From assembly GCF_003597125.1 (NCBI RefSeq), contig NZ_QYYA01000002.1, forward strand, positions 888,167-952,166: a stretch of DNA of 64,000 nt, given 5' to 3'. The notes beneath the pieces are model-generated. The model made no database searches. It worked only from the letters and a program-made list of their open reading frames with translations, and was not told the origin of the DNA. Position 1 is the stretch's first letter. The number at the start of each line of letters is the position of its first letter. The stretch comes from Alcanivorax profundi. Lineage in GTDB: Bacteria > Pseudomonadota > Gammaproteobacteria > Pseudomonadales > Alcanivoracaceae. A program made the position numbers and the translations under genes. Of the stretch, positions 53,681 through 63,791 are shown one piece after another.

Positions 53681-54880
53681 ATGGATTTCTCCCTGAGCCC
53701 GGAAATCGAAAACCTGCGTCAGAAAGTGGCGGCGTTTGTTGAAGCGGAAATCATGCCGCTGGAAAGCGACAAGGCGAACTACGACGAGCACGAAAACTTC
53801 AAGGAAAGCGTGGTCGACGCACTGCGCGACAAAGCCAAGGCCCAGGGCCTGTGGGGTTTCCAGTTGCCCAAAGAACGTGGTGGCCAGGACGTGGGTGTGG
53901 CCGGCATGGCCGTGCTGTATGAAGAAGCGGCTCGCAGTCCGTTTGGCCCGGTGGTGTTCAACTGCGCGCCGCCGGATGACGGCACCATGATCCTGCTCAA
54001 CAAGATTCTCAACGACGAACAAAAAGCGCGCTGGTTGCAGCCGTTGATCGACGGCAAGGTGCGTTCCGCATTTGCCATGACCGAGCCCGATGGCGGTTGC
54101 GGTTCTGACCCGTCACTGACCTATACCACCGCCACCAAAGACGGTGACAACTGGGTCATCAATGGCCGCAAATGGTTTATTACGGGTGCCGAAGGAGCGC
54201 AGACCTTTATCCTGATCGCCAAGACCAGCGACGATCCGCGCAAGGGTTTGACGGCGTTCCTGTTCGATGCCGACCAGCCCGGTTGGGAAGTGGTACGTCG
54301 TATCCCGATCATGGGTCCGGAAGAGCACGGTGGTCACTGTGAACTGAAATTCGATGGGCTGGTGATTCCGGACGAAAACCGCCTGCTGGAAGTGGGCGAC
54401 GGTCTCAAGGTTACCCAGATCCGTCTGGGCACGGCCCGTCTTACCCACTGCATGCGTTGGCTGGGTCTGGCCAAGCGCTGCATGGAAGAAGCGGCAGGCT
54501 ATGTGGAAAACCGCATGAGCTTCGGCACCACGCTGGCCGAGCACGAAGGCGTGCAGTGGATGCTCGGTGATGTGGCCAAGGAAATCGAAGTGGGCCGTCT
54601 GCTGACCATGCAGGCTGCCTGGATGCTGGATCAGGGTGACTTCGCCAAGAAAGAAATTTCCATGGCCAAGATCCACGTGGCCGATACTCTGCACAAGGCC
54701 GCGGATACCGCCATTCAGCTGTGCGGTGCTCGCGGTTACTCCAAGGATACCCTGCTGGAGTGGATCTACCGCTATGCCCGTCAGGCCCGTTTGGTAGACG
54801 GCGCCAGCGAGGTGCACAAGATGGTGCTGTCCCGTTTCTATCTGAAAGAGAAACGCGGTTTCTTCAAGTGGGGCGTGTAG
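53681..54880 (+). CDS. Acyl-CoA dehydrogenase
   Basis: This 399-residue FAD enzyme of the ACAD family, close to the ACAD10/11-like group, shows MTEPDGGCGSDPSLTYTTA for FAD and substrate binding, WFITGAEGA, and the C-terminal QLCGARGYSKDTLLEWIYRY region (two segments) with cofactor contacts. It catalyses the first step of beta-oxidation. It is the last gene of the SDR operon and is closed by a terminator. An APH-like kinase with a DUF6285-like partner, often linked to such dehydrogenases, lies 10 kb upstream. Confidence 0.93.
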   Translation: MDFSLSPEIENLRQKVAAFVEAEIMPLESDKANYDEHENFKESVVDALRDKAKAQGLWGFQLPKERGGQDVGVAGMAVLYEEAARSPFGPVVFNCAPPDDGTMILLNKILNDEQKARWLQPLIDGKVRSAFAMTEPDGGCGSDPSLTYTTATKDGDNWVINGRKWFITGAEGAQTFILIAKTSDDPRKGLTAFLFDADQPGWEVVRRIPIMGPEEHGGHCELKFDGLVIPDENRLLEVGDGLKVTQIRLGTARLTHCMRWLGLAKRCMEEAAGYVENRMSFGTTLAEHEGVQWMLGDVAKEIEVGRLLTMQAAWMLDQGDFAKKEISMAKIHVADTLHKAADTAIQLCGARGYSKDTLLEWIYRYARQARLVDGASEVHKMVLSRFYLKEKRGFFKWGV

Positions 54881-54946
54881 CGCTGCTTCGCAGCGGCAAT
54901 ACGTGAGACGCAACACGCTTCACGCACCACGGATCATGCAAAACTA

Positions 54947-54974
54947 AAAAGCCCTGCATTTGCGGGGCTTTTTT
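54947..54974 (+). terminator. Intrinsic terminator after acyl-CoA dehydrogenase
   Basis: AAAAGCCCTGC, an ATTT loop and GCGGGGCTTTTTT form a bidirectional-looking terminator. Confidence 0.9.
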
Positions 54975-55182
54975 AGTGCCAGAATCGTGAGTGCCGCTCA
55001 AACGATTATTGTAGGAGTTCCGCTTGAGGAACGAACCGTGCGAAGCACGGAATCGGCAGAGGGCGATCAGAGATATACGGGTTCGTTAGGTATGTACTGA
55101 AAACACCCTTCGTTCGCCTCGCTGTGCCCGGTTGGCGTCTCAAGCGACGCACCTAAAGAGCGCCAGATTTTTTTGATTGGTG
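54975..55182. other. Intergenic stretch with interspersed element
   Basis: Together with the terminator region this is a 302-base gap without a gene. It holds a TGTAGGAG-like element at about 55011-55062 with a CCGTGC/GCACGG hairpin, similar in layout to segments near 3304 and 40549. An exact 18-base reverse-complement match to the 44685 repeat lies at 54908-54925, before the terminator. Confidence 0.45.
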
Positions 55183-56142
55183 TTACCCGTTGGTCGCCCG
55201 GCGCAATGTTCGAGCCGGGGTTTCGCCGAACCGCGCGCGGTAGGCGCGGGAGAAATTGCTGACGTGGCTGTAGCCGATTTTTTCGCTGACTTCCTTCACC
55301 GATAGCTCGCCACCTTCCAGCCAGCGATTGGCGGCGGTCATTCTTTCGTTGCGCACATATTCGGCACAACTGAGGTGAAACTTTTGCCGGAAAAGTTGAT
55401 CCAGACGACTCTCCGTCATGCCCCCCTGGCTAGCCAGGGGGGCGATGGAAAGGTCATCGTGAAGATGGTTTTCGATGTGGTTGATGATATCCGTCAGCGC
55501 CTGCTTTTCCCAGACAATAATGCGATCTTCATTAAAGTCATCATCACAGAATAGCTCGATGATTTCTGCCAGAAACAGGTTGGCAATACCTTCCAGTTTC
55601 AGCATGCGGGCAGTGCCGCGGGCGTTGTGATCAAACAGGTTTCCGCCCAGTTGCCGTAAACGGCTGCTGGGGGAAAACGACTGGCCAATCTGAATCTCGC
55701 CAAAATTTTCGTCGCGAAAAAGCGATAGCTTTTCCGGTAGTTCGCCACCGAAGCGCTCCAGCAAGGGCGCAAGCGTGGATGCCACGCCCACATGGCGAAT
55801 CAGTTGCCCCTTGAACAACCGGAAGCGGCTGCCTGATGGATCCACACGCATCAGCAAGGCGGAATCGTTGCTCAGGCTGAAGGTGTTGCCATTGGGGTAA
55901 CTCAATTCAGAATGGCCTTGCAGGTGCATGGCGGAGCCGATCCAGGGCTCACTGAAACTGTTCTGTACCTGCACATGGCAGTCATCCAGGGCTTCGTATT
56001 CCATGCGGTACAGCACCATGCCGCTGGCAAACTGCAGCCGCTCCATGCGTCCGCGAATGCCGGGCAGATCAAAGGTCTGGCCACCATTCATATGGGCTAC
56101 CACCAGGCTGGATGGCGTTTCGTTGTTGTTTTGATTTTCCAT
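55183..56142 (-). CDS. AraC-family regulator, divergent from the autotransporter
   Basis: This 319-residue protein has an N-terminal sensing domain without a recognised family and a C-terminal AraC DNA-binding domain (about 215-319). The two HTH units are SIAPLASQGGMTESRLDQLFRQ and VKEVSEKIGYSHVSNFSRAYRAR, each read with a break. It resembles PchR/YsiA-like regulators in the layout of the C-terminal part. Across 148 bases it is divergent from the giant autotransporter gene, its likely target. Confidence 0.88.
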   Translation of the reverse strand: MENQNNNETPSSLVVAHMNGGQTFDLPGIRGRMERLQFASGMVLYRMEYEALDDCHVQVQNSFSEPWIGSAMHLQGHSELSYPNGNTFSLSNDSALLMRVDPSGSRFRLFKGQLIRHVGVASTLAPLLERFGGELPEKLSLFRDENFGEIQIGQSFSPSSRLRQLGGNLFDHNARGTARMLKLEGIANLFLAEIIELFCDDDFNEDRIIVWEKQALTDIINHIENHLHDDLSIAPLASQGGMTESRLDQLFRQKFHLSCAEYVRNERMTAANRWLEGGELSVKEVSEKIGYSHVSNFSRAYRARFGETPARTLRRATNG

Positions 56143-56290
56143 AATGAAAATGGCCTGAAGGCACTAAAAAGAATGAAAGCCCCGGGAAAATGATAAAACC
56201 CCGGAAAATGACATAGGCAGCAAGTGGTTCTCACTCAAGCCGATCTCTACCCTACAACGCAGAAGCAAAAAAATCATGTCGGGGTAGGTC

Positions 56291-59200
56291 ATGTCTTTTT
56301 TTAATCGACGTCACCATGGTGGCGAGTCTCGCGCTGTTCGCGCAGAAATACTGTGTGCTTTCGGGACGGCGCTGGCGTTCTTGTTGCTGCTGCCGGGAGC
56401 AGCAAGCGCGGCGGCGGATGGTACCGATGGCAGTGGGCATGACGGTGTGACCGGTGGGCAGGGGCAGGATGGCAGTGACGGCGGGCCGTTTGATGATGGG
56501 GGCAACGGTGGCGATGGTGCCAGTCTTGTTTACTCGGACGCTCCTGCCTATGAAGCGTCGACCACAACCGGTATTGACGCGGACATAACGGATCTGACCT
56601 CCCTGGCGGGTATCAATAATGGTGACCAACTCCGCGTCACGGTGAATGGTGTTGTTACCAATATCACCATCAATACGGGCGATAAACTGATTGATCTGGC
56701 CGCAGCCATTGACCAGATCATCACCCCCTTTGAGATGAGCGCCAGTGTGACTGAAAGCGGGTCGGGCGGTGACCAGCTAATCATCGAGGGCGCGCAGAAC
56801 TTCCTGGATCTGCAGATTACCAATATCACGGGCACGCCAATTTCGGCCACGGGGATTAATTTTGTGAACCTGCCTGGTTCCTTGGGGGATGCCTCGCGCC
56901 CCTTTAGCCATGGTGGTGACGGCGGTGATGGCGGCGCTGGTTCTGTCCTCAGTCCAGGGGATTACTACTTCACCTTTGATACCTCGGGCGGTGATGGCGG
57001 GGCGGGCGGTTTCTCGGATTACTTTTACGGTAATGGCGGTAACGGCGGCAATGGCGGGGCCGGATTGCATATCACCTCTGCGGGGGATCGCTTCACCCTG
57101 TTCAACGGTGCGGAATTTCTTGGCGGTAACGGTGGCGACGGCGGCGCGGGCGGTGCGGAGGGCATTGGCGGCGATGGCGGAGACGGCGGCGCAGGCATTC
57201 AGGCCGACGCGAGTGCCGAAATCACCATCAGTGCCGGTGCGCGGGTTGTAGGCGGGGATGGGGGCCAGGGCGGAACCGGTGGCTCTCCGGGCACCCATGG
57301 TATCGGCGGATACGGTATCACCGGGGCCGATCTGGATATGACCCTGGCGGGGGCCGTGAACCCCGGGGCCAACCAGTCCACCGCCATTCACTTTGCCGGT
57401 GGCTACAACCGCCTGACCCTGGAAAGCGGTTACAGCTTGGGTGGCAATGTGCTGGCCGATGGCAGCATTGATGTGCTGGCGCTGGGCGGGGATGATGATG
57501 GCACCTTCGATACGAGTGTTGTGGGAGTTACCTTTCAGGGTTTTGAAGGGTACGAAAAAACCGGTGTCAGCAACTGGACGCTGACAGGCGCAAGCGCTCA
57601 GGACTGGTGGGTGCGGGAAGGAACACTGAGTGGTGAGCTGAGCACTCTTGGTGGTGATATCCGCAACGATGCGCATTTACGAGTGATGGATTCTCTGGGA
57701 GTATCAGATTATTACGGCCAGATCAGTGGCAGTGGCGATGTGTCCTGGCAGGGAGGGCCGATCTTCGTCCGCAACCCGCAGACTTACACCGGGCTTACTC
57801 TTATCCTGAATGGCATGGTGAACGTGTTTTCGGCCAATACCTTTGCCGGTGACATCCTTCTGGATGCTGTCTCAGCATTAACCTACTTCTACAACAGTAC
57901 GGGCCAGTATGACGGCAGGATTTCGGGTGGCGGAGACGTCAACCTGTTTGACAGCCGCATCATCTGGACGGCGGATCATGACTTTACGGGGACGACCTAT
58001 ATCTCTGGAAGCACTGACAAGTTGTTTCAGCTGACACTGGGAAACGGGGGGAATACGGGATCTATCATTGGGGACGTGGTCTTCAATGGTTCAGCAGCCA
58101 GTAACCTCATCATCGATCGGGGTAACGACTATCACTACGATGGCGTGATCTCCGGCAACGGCAATCTCTTCAAATTCGGTGACGGCAATTTTTATCTGTC
58201 GGCAAACCATGCCATTAACGGCGAGGGCCGTGTCTACGAAGGCGGGATGTACGTAAACGGTGCCATGAATGGCCTGATGATGTCTGTCCGCAATGGCGGC
58301 CTGCTGGGCGGTAATGGTTCGCTGGGCAATACCACCGTACTGTCAGGCGGTACTCTGGCACCGGGGGATGGTCTGGGTGCGCTCACTATCAACGGTAATC
58401 TGACCCTGGAACAGGGCAGTTTGCTGGATTTCCAGTTCGGTGCGCCAAGCGGTGATTTCTCCACGCCGGGTTCCAGTGACAGTGTCTCCGTGAACGGTGA
58501 TCTGGCCATCAATGGCACGACGCTGACGCTCAACGATGCTGGCAGTTTCGGCCCGGGGTTGTATCGCCTGTTTGATTACACCGGCACGCTTTCCGAAAGC
58601 AACGGCGGCCTGCAACTGGCCAACCCGGACTCATCACTCACCCTGCAATACCTGTCCGGCCCCGGGCAGATCAATCTGCTCAACACCGGCGACATGACGC
58701 TGAATTTCTGGAATGCCAACGGCTTGGCAAGCGGCACCACCCAGGGCGGAGGCAACGGCACCTGGACGGCCAGTAACTCTGTCTGGGCCGATGCCACTGG
58801 CACCGTCACCGGCCCCATGATCCCCAGCCCGGGCTTTGCCATCTTTGCGGGGGATGCCGGCACGGTAACGGTGTCCGACGCGGATGGCGCGGTGCAAGCG
58901 CAAGGGATTCAGTTCGCCAGCGATGGTTACCACGTAGAGGGTGACGGCCTCACGCTGACTGGTGCGGGCGGTGAAATTCGTGTTGGCGATGGCAGTGCGG
59001 CCAGTAGTGGCTACGAAGCCTCTATCAGCAGTGTAATCAGTGGCAGCAACGGCTTGATGAAAACCGGAGAAGGCACGCTGGTACTGGGGGGCAGCAACGA
59101 CTATGTCGGAGACACCGTTATCACTGCCGGCACCTTGCGTACTGTGCAGCATGACGCGTTGGGGGATGCCAGTAACCGCCTTGTTCTGGACGGTGGTGCG

Positions 59201-61426
59201 TTCCATGTAGAGGGGGCAGCAATGACCAGCCTCTTCAATCGTTATCAACTGGCACTGGGCAGCCAGGGCGGCACCCTCGTGATGTATCAGGATGCGACTA
59301 TCCGCAGCGACCTGAGCGGTACCGGGGCGCTAATCGTGAAGGGCCCCAACACCCTGGACCTGGAAGGCAGCAATGACTTCTCCGGCGGCCTAATGATTGC
59401 CGGCGGCATTGTGCAGGGTGAGGTCAGCGCATTGGGCTCCGGTTTCATCGAGAATAACGCTTATCTTGCGCTGCTAGATGCCGGGCAAGCCGAGCTGGGC
59501 AATGACCTGTCCGGCTCCGGCTTGATCAATATGGGCGGCGGGGGCGAGGTTCGACTGACCGGTAATAATGCGCTGTTCAGCGGCGATTTCCGTCTACTTA
59601 ATGGCGCCTTGATCGGTGACGCGAATGCCTTTGGCAGCGCCACCATCGAGAACCAGTCTCGACTGGTGCTGGATCAAGCGGCGGACGGTATTTTTGACAA
59701 CACCCTGTCCGGTAGCGGCGACCTGGAAAAAACCGGCAGTGGAGCCGTGAGTTTGGAGCAGGATGCGGTTGCCTTCAGCGGCAATACCGTCATTCAGCAG
59801 GGGCGCGTCAACGCCAACAGCAACTGGAGCAATAGTACCTTTACTGTAGAAAACAACGCCGTGCTCGGCGGTACAGGCCAAGTGGGGGATACCACCATTG
59901 AGTCCGGTGGTACGTTGGCCGCAGGCAACTCCATTGGCACCTTGAACATCAACGGTGACCTGACTTTCAACAGTGGCAGTCAGTTGGCACTGGAAGTGGA
60001 TCCGGCCAGCATCAACAGCGACCGGATCGAGGTCAGCGGCCAGGCCAATCTGGCAGGCTCGGTGCTGCATGTGGGCAACGACGGCACCTACCAGCCTTTT
60101 AGCACCTATACCTTTCTCAACGCTGCCGGTGGCATCAACGGCCAGTTCGATGGTGTTACGTCTAACTATGCCTTCCTGAACCCGGTATTGAGCTACGGCA
60201 GCAATACCGCGTCGCTGGAATTGCTGCGCAATGATCTGTCGTTTGCCAGCGCCGCACTGACTGAAAACCAGCGTGCGGTAGCCTTGAATGTGGATGGCAT
60301 GCCCATTACCCACAGTCTCTATCGGAAGGTCTTGCAGATGAGCAAAACGCAGGCGGCTGATGCGTTCCAGGCATTCAGTGGTGACAGTTTGCTGGCGGGT
60401 TTAACGGCTGGGCAGCAACTGCAGCAACGATTCGCCATCGGCATGCGTCAGCGTGGCCGAAATGCCGGTGGTCATTCCGGCGGCGGCATGGACACACGCT
60501 TGTCACGAAAACTGCAGGCGCTGGCGGCGCCTTCCAATCCTTATGCGCAGGCCGCCGCAGCCAGTTCGGTAAACCAGACCGCGAGTGCTGGAGCAGTGGG
60601 CAAGCGTAACGGTGTCTGGGTGCAGGCCCAATCCTCCCGTTTTGAAGAGGATAGCCAGGAAGATATCGGCAATGCAGCCTATGCTTTCCGGGGAGACCAG
60701 CTAGCACTGGGTGTCGATCATCAGTGGGATCACTGGCTGCTAGGTGTTGCAGCGGGAAGTGCGGATGGCACGCTGGATTACGACAATCGTCAGGCCGATG
60801 GTGATGTGTCCTCGTGGTTTGCTGGCCTGTATGGCCGCTGGAGCAGTGCGGGGGCCTGGTTCCTGCGCGGCGATCTGAGTTATGGCAGCAGCGATGTGTC
60901 CCAGCAGCGCATTGTCATGGGGGCACCGGCGGAATCGGACAGCAGCGTGGATGCCCTGCGGGTGGCGCTGGAATCCGGTTGGGACCTGGCCTGGGGGGAA
61001 AATGGTTTGCATCCCTACGCGATGGTTTCCATGACCCGTATCGAGCGGGACGGCTTTCGCGAAACCGGCGGCGGCATCGCCGGCCTGACTGTGGACGACA
61101 GTGAGCTAAACAGTGGCGAAGCCTGGCTGGGGGCGGACCTGTCACGCGCCTTTGTGGTGGGGGGCGACTGGCTGGTGGCAGAAGGCGGGTTGGCGGTGGT
61201 GCAACCCTTTGGCGATACCCAGGCCGAACAGACTGCTCGCTTTGCCGGCGCGCAGCAGGGCTTCACCGTGTACGGCGCCGACCAGGACGATACCCAGCTG
61301 GCCGCCAATGCCGGTGCCGAATGGTTTATGACGGCGGATTTTTCCCTCTGGCTGGGGTATCGAGGGCGCTTTGGTGGAGACACCGAAAGCCACGGTGGCT
61401 TGCTCAGCGCCAACCTGACCTGGTAA
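56291..61426 (+). CDS. Type V autotransporter with Gly-rich and PATR-repeat passenger
   Basis: This 1711-residue protein has an extended signal sequence (MSFFNRRHHGGESRAVRAE, then AFGTALAFLLLLPGAASA). Residues about 95-200 resemble a flagellin/hook IN-type motif (NNGDQLRVTVNGVVTNITIN and GDKLIDLAAAIDQI). Residues about 200-345 are low-complexity GGDGGDGGAG repeats. A long beta-helical passenger follows with autotransporter-associated repeats such as FSGDFRLLNGALIGDANAFG. The last 270 residues (from about 1440) form the outer-membrane barrel, ending in tryptophan (LLSANLTW). It likely displays an adhesin-like passenger. The OmpA-like gene follows after 10 bases. Confidence 0.88.
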   Translation: MSFFNRRHHGGESRAVRAEILCAFGTALAFLLLLPGAASAAADGTDGSGHDGVTGGQGQDGSDGGPFDDGGNGGDGASLVYSDAPAYEASTTTGIDADITDLTSLAGINNGDQLRVTVNGVVTNITINTGDKLIDLAAAIDQIITPFEMSASVTESGSGGDQLIIEGAQNFLDLQITNITGTPISATGINFVNLPGSLGDASRPFSHGGDGGDGGAGSVLSPGDYYFTFDTSGGDGGAGGFSDYFYGNGGNGGNGGAGLHITSAGDRFTLFNGAEFLGGNGGDGGAGGAEGIGGDGGDGGAGIQADASAEITISAGARVVGGDGGQGGTGGSPGTHGIGGYGITGADLDMTLAGAVNPGANQSTAIHFAGGYNRLTLESGYSLGGNVLADGSIDVLALGGDDDGTFDTSVVGVTFQGFEGYEKTGVSNWTLTGASAQDWWVREGTLSGELSTLGGDIRNDAHLRVMDSLGVSDYYGQISGSGDVSWQGGPIFVRNPQTYTGLTLILNGMVNVFSANTFAGDILLDAVSALTYFYNSTGQYDGRISGGGDVNLFDSRIIWTADHDFTGTTYISGSTDKLFQLTLGNGGNTGSIIGDVVFNGSAASNLIIDRGNDYHYDGVISGNGNLFKFGDGNFYLSANHAINGEGRVYEGGMYVNGAMNGLMMSVRNGGLLGGNGSLGNTTVLSGGTLAPGDGLGALTINGNLTLEQGSLLDFQFGAPSGDFSTPGSSDSVSVNGDLAINGTTLTLNDAGSFGPGLYRLFDYTGTLSESNGGLQLANPDSSLTLQYLSGPGQINLLNTGDMTLNFWNANGLASGTTQGGGNGTWTASNSVWADATGTVTGPMIPSPGFAIFAGDAGTVTVSDADGAVQAQGIQFASDGYHVEGDGLTLTGAGGEIRVGDGSAASSGYEASISSVISGSNGLMKTGEGTLVLGGSNDYVGDTVITAGTLRTVQHDALGDASNRLVLDGGAFHVEGAAMTSLFNRYQLALGSQGGTLVMYQDATIRSDLSGTGALIVKGPNTLDLEGSNDFSGGLMIAGGIVQGEVSALGSGFIENNAYLALLDAGQAELGNDLSGSGLINMGGGGEVRLTGNNALFSGDFRLLNGALIGDANAFGSATIENQSRLVLDQAADGIFDNTLSGSGDLEKTGSGAVSLEQDAVAFSGNTVIQQGRVNANSNWSNSTFTVENNAVLGGTGQVGDTTIESGGTLAAGNSIGTLNINGDLTFNSGSQLALEVDPASINSDRIEVSGQANLAGSVLHVGNDGTYQPFSTYTFLNAAGGINGQFDGVTSNYAFLNPVLSYGSNTASLELLRNDLSFASAALTENQRAVALNVDGMPITHSLYRKVLQMSKTQAADAFQAFSGDSLLAGLTAGQQLQQRFAIGMRQRGRNAGGHSGGGMDTRLSRKLQALAAPSNPYAQAAAASSVNQTASAGAVGKRNGVWVQAQSSRFEEDSQEDIGNAAYAFRGDQLALGVDHQWDHWLLGVAAGSADGTLDYDNRQADGDVSSWFAGLYGRWSSAGAWFLRGDLSYGSSDVSQQRIVMGAPAESDSSVDALRVALESGWDLAWGENGLHPYAMVSMTRIERDGFRETGGGIAGLTVDDSELNSGEAWLGADLSRAFVVGGDWLVAEGGLAVVQPFGDTQAEQTARFAGAQQGFTVYGADQDDTQLAANAGAEWFMTADFSLWLGYRGRFGGDTESHGGLLSANLTW

Positions 61427-61436
61427 GGAATTAACC

Positions 61437-62066
61437 ATGAGAAAAAGCAACGTGTTGGCGGCTGTGGCCAGCTGTGCCGCTCTGGTTCTGGGGGGCTGTG
61501 CGGGCAAGGCGCCTGACGATCCCTGGCCGGGGTATCGCACCGACGGAAAGGGTCAGTTGTTGAAAACCGCCGACGGCCATTGTTGGCGGACGGCGGACTG
61601 GACGGAAGACAAGGCGGTGCCAGCATGTGATGTGGCTATCACAGGGGAGCCGGTTGTGGCAGTGGAGGGTGAAGCGTCAAGCCGCGACGCAGTCGCAGAG
61701 AATGTCGCACCGGCGCCTGTGCGGGTGACCTTTGCGTTTGACTCAGCGGTGCTGGGCGAGGCAGCCCGGATCGCGCTGAAAGCCTGGTACCAGGCGGTGG
61801 CCAAGCTTGAAGGGGAGGTGGTGGTGACGGTGAATGGCTACAGTGACCCGTTGGGGCCTGCCGGTTATAACCGGAACCTCGCTGAACAGCGTGCGCGAGC
61901 GGTAGCTCGCTGGTGGGAAGAACAAGGTGACAGTACTGCTGCTCTGCAGGTCGAGGGTCACGGCGAGGATGCGGGCGTTTCGGGGCTGCATTGCCAGTCG
62001 GTACCGGCTGATGAGATGAGAGCCTGCTATCAGCAAGATCGACGGGTCGAGTTGCGTATTCAATAA
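61437..62066 (+). CDS. OmpA-like domain lipoprotein
   Basis: This 209-residue protein starts with a lipoprotein signal, MRKSNVLAAVASCAALVLGGC. The mature N-terminal part holds a short cysteine-bearing module (DGHCWRTADWTEDKAVPAC), like that of peptidoglycan-associated OmpA relatives. The C-terminal half is an OmpA-type peptidoglycan-binding domain with VTFAFDSAVL, YSDPLGPAGYNRNLAEQRARAV and a final RRVELRIQ. It starts 10 bases after the autotransporter stop with AAGGA upstream, so it is cotranscribed and may anchor the outer membrane around that protein. Confidence 0.9.
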   Translation: MRKSNVLAAVASCAALVLGGCAGKAPDDPWPGYRTDGKGQLLKTADGHCWRTADWTEDKAVPACDVAITGEPVVAVEGEASSRDAVAENVAPAPVRVTFAFDSAVLGEAARIALKAWYQAVAKLEGEVVVTVNGYSDPLGPAGYNRNLAEQRARAVARWWEEQGDSTAALQVEGHGEDAGVSGLHCQSVPADEMRACYQQDRRVELRIQ

Positions 62067-62078
62067 GACCGAAATTCG

Positions 62079-63566
62079 TTAGCCCTGCTGCACGTTCTGC
62101 CGATAGCTTAATGCTTCGCGCAGGTGATCGCGTTCCACCTCTGCGCTGCCGGCCAGATCGGCAATGGTGCGCGCCACTCTGGCGCTGCGGTGCAGGGCGC
62201 GGGCGGAAAGGCCAAGGCGGTTCATGACGCCTGCCAGCCAGTCGCGATGAGGCCGCAGCATCGGGTCCAGTTTGTCGCTGCGCAGCTCCCGGTTGAGGCA
62301 TTGCTGGCGCTGCCATTGGCGTTGCCAGGCGAGGCGTACCCGACTTGCGACCTGCTCACTGGTTTCGCCTTCCCGGTCGCCCAGCAATTCTTTGGCATTG
62401 ACGGCCGGAACATCCAGATGAAGATCAATTCTGTCCAGCAACGGCCCGGACAATTTCCCCTGGTAACGTTTGGCTTTTTCACAGCGATAACCGCAGCTTT
62501 TGTCCGGGTCGCCGAGGTACCCGCAGGGACAGGGGTTCATGGCGGCAATGAGCTGAAAGCGGGCGGGGAAAGTGAGCTGCTGGGCGGCACGGGCAATGCT
62601 GACTTCGCCGGTCTCCAATGGCTCTCGCATGACCTCCAGCACCTTTCTGTCAAACTCGGGTAACTCATCGAGAAACAGAATACCGTGATGGGCAAGGGAG
62701 ATTTCGCCCGGTCGCGGGTAGCTGCCGCCACCGACCAGGGCGGTGGCCGATGAGGTGTGGTGGGGTGCCCGGTAGGGCCGCTGGTAAAACTGTTGGCTGC
62801 TGCGGGGTTGTTTCAGTGAGTGGATGGCGGCCACTTCCAGGGCCTGTCGGGTGCGCATGGGAGGCATCAGGCCGGGCAGGCGGGAGGCCAGCATGCTTTT
62901 GCCTGCACCAGGCGGCCCGCACAATAACAGCGAGTGGCCACCCGCGGCAGCAATTTCCAGTACCCGTTTAGCCGTTTGTTGCCCGCGAATTTCGGACAGG
63001 CAGCCTCCTTCGTTCCGTTGCTGGGAGGGAGGCTGACAGGGATGGGGTTCCAGGGGCTGCTGGCCGGTCAGGTGGGCCGCAATACGGGCGAGTTGGCTGG
63101 CAGCCAGAGTGGGGGTGCCGGGCAGGCTGGCTTCTTCGGCATTATCGGCAGCGACGATCAGGCTGCGATCTTCCGCCAGGCAGGCCAGCGAGGAAGGCAG
63201 CATGCCGGATACCGGGTTGAGCTGACCGTTGAGGGATAACTCACCAATGAATTCATAGCGGTCGGTAGCGACGGTACCCAGCTGGCCGCTGGCCACCAGA
63301 ATGCCAAGGGCAATGGCCAGGTCAAAGCGGCCGCCATCCTTGGGCAGGTCGGCAGGGGCCAGGCTGACGGTAATGCGCCGTTGGGGAAAGTCGAAGCCAC
63401 TGTTGACCAGCGCGGACCGTACACGGTCGCGGCTCTCGCGCACGGCCGTGTCGCCCATGCCGACAATGGTGAAGGCCGGCAGGCCCGGAGCAAGGTGGGT
63501 TTCCACGCGCACTTCGTGGGCATCAATGCCCACCGGGGCGCGGCTGTAGAGCAAGGCGTGGGTCAC
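62079..63566 (-). CDS. comM: Mg-chelatase-like ATPase ComM (YifB)
   Basis: This 495-residue AAA+ protein is of the ComM/YifB family, a hexameric helicase that extends branch migration when incoming DNA recombines during natural transformation. The N-terminal Lon-protease-like domain starts MTHALLYSRAPVGIDAHEV. Walker A is CGPPGAGKSMLA near 225, Walker B is GILFLDELPEF near 305, and the cysteine-rich zinc loop has MNPCPCGYLG and CGYRCEKAKRY. The C-terminal Mg_chelatase_C part ends AEVERDHLREALSYRQ. It converges with the OmpA-like gene with only 12 bases between stops. Confidence 0.95.
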   Translation of the reverse strand: MTHALLYSRAPVGIDAHEVRVETHLAPGLPAFTIVGMGDTAVRESRDRVRSALVNSGFDFPQRRITVSLAPADLPKDGGRFDLAIALGILVASGQLGTVATDRYEFIGELSLNGQLNPVSGMLPSSLACLAEDRSLIVAADNAEEASLPGTPTLAASQLARIAAHLTGQQPLEPHPCQPPSQQRNEGGCLSEIRGQQTAKRVLEIAAAGGHSLLLCGPPGAGKSMLASRLPGLMPPMRTRQALEVAAIHSLKQPRSSQQFYQRPYRAPHHTSSATALVGGGSYPRPGEISLAHHGILFLDELPEFDRKVLEVMREPLETGEVSIARAAQQLTFPARFQLIAAMNPCPCGYLGDPDKSCGYRCEKAKRYQGKLSGPLLDRIDLHLDVPAVNAKELLGDREGETSEQVASRVRLAWQRQWQRQQCLNRELRSDKLDPMLRPHRDWLAGVMNRLGLSARALHRSARVARTIADLAGSAEVERDHLREALSYRQNVQQG

Positions 63567-63791
63567 ACGTTCTTCCGGTCATTGAGACAGGACGCAGTGT
63601 AGAAGTCGGTGGGCAATAACGCTGTGCGCGTTCACCGTCAAACGCTGTAAGACGCTGGATCGTAACGCGTAAGAAATGGCGTATCGCGGAGTGGCGGGAT
63701 TTCATGAACCCTTGCTGGTGATGAGGACCAATCCGGTATGGGGCGTACCCACAGAGATGCCTGTGTTGTCTCGGTGATCTCTGTGCCCTCG

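Noticed and set aside
56900-57310. CRISPR-like or tandem-repeat appearance of the GGTGGCGATGGCGG tracts
   Set aside because: Repeats are in frame with the autotransporter and encode a glycine/aspartate-rich passenger segment. There are no regular spacers.
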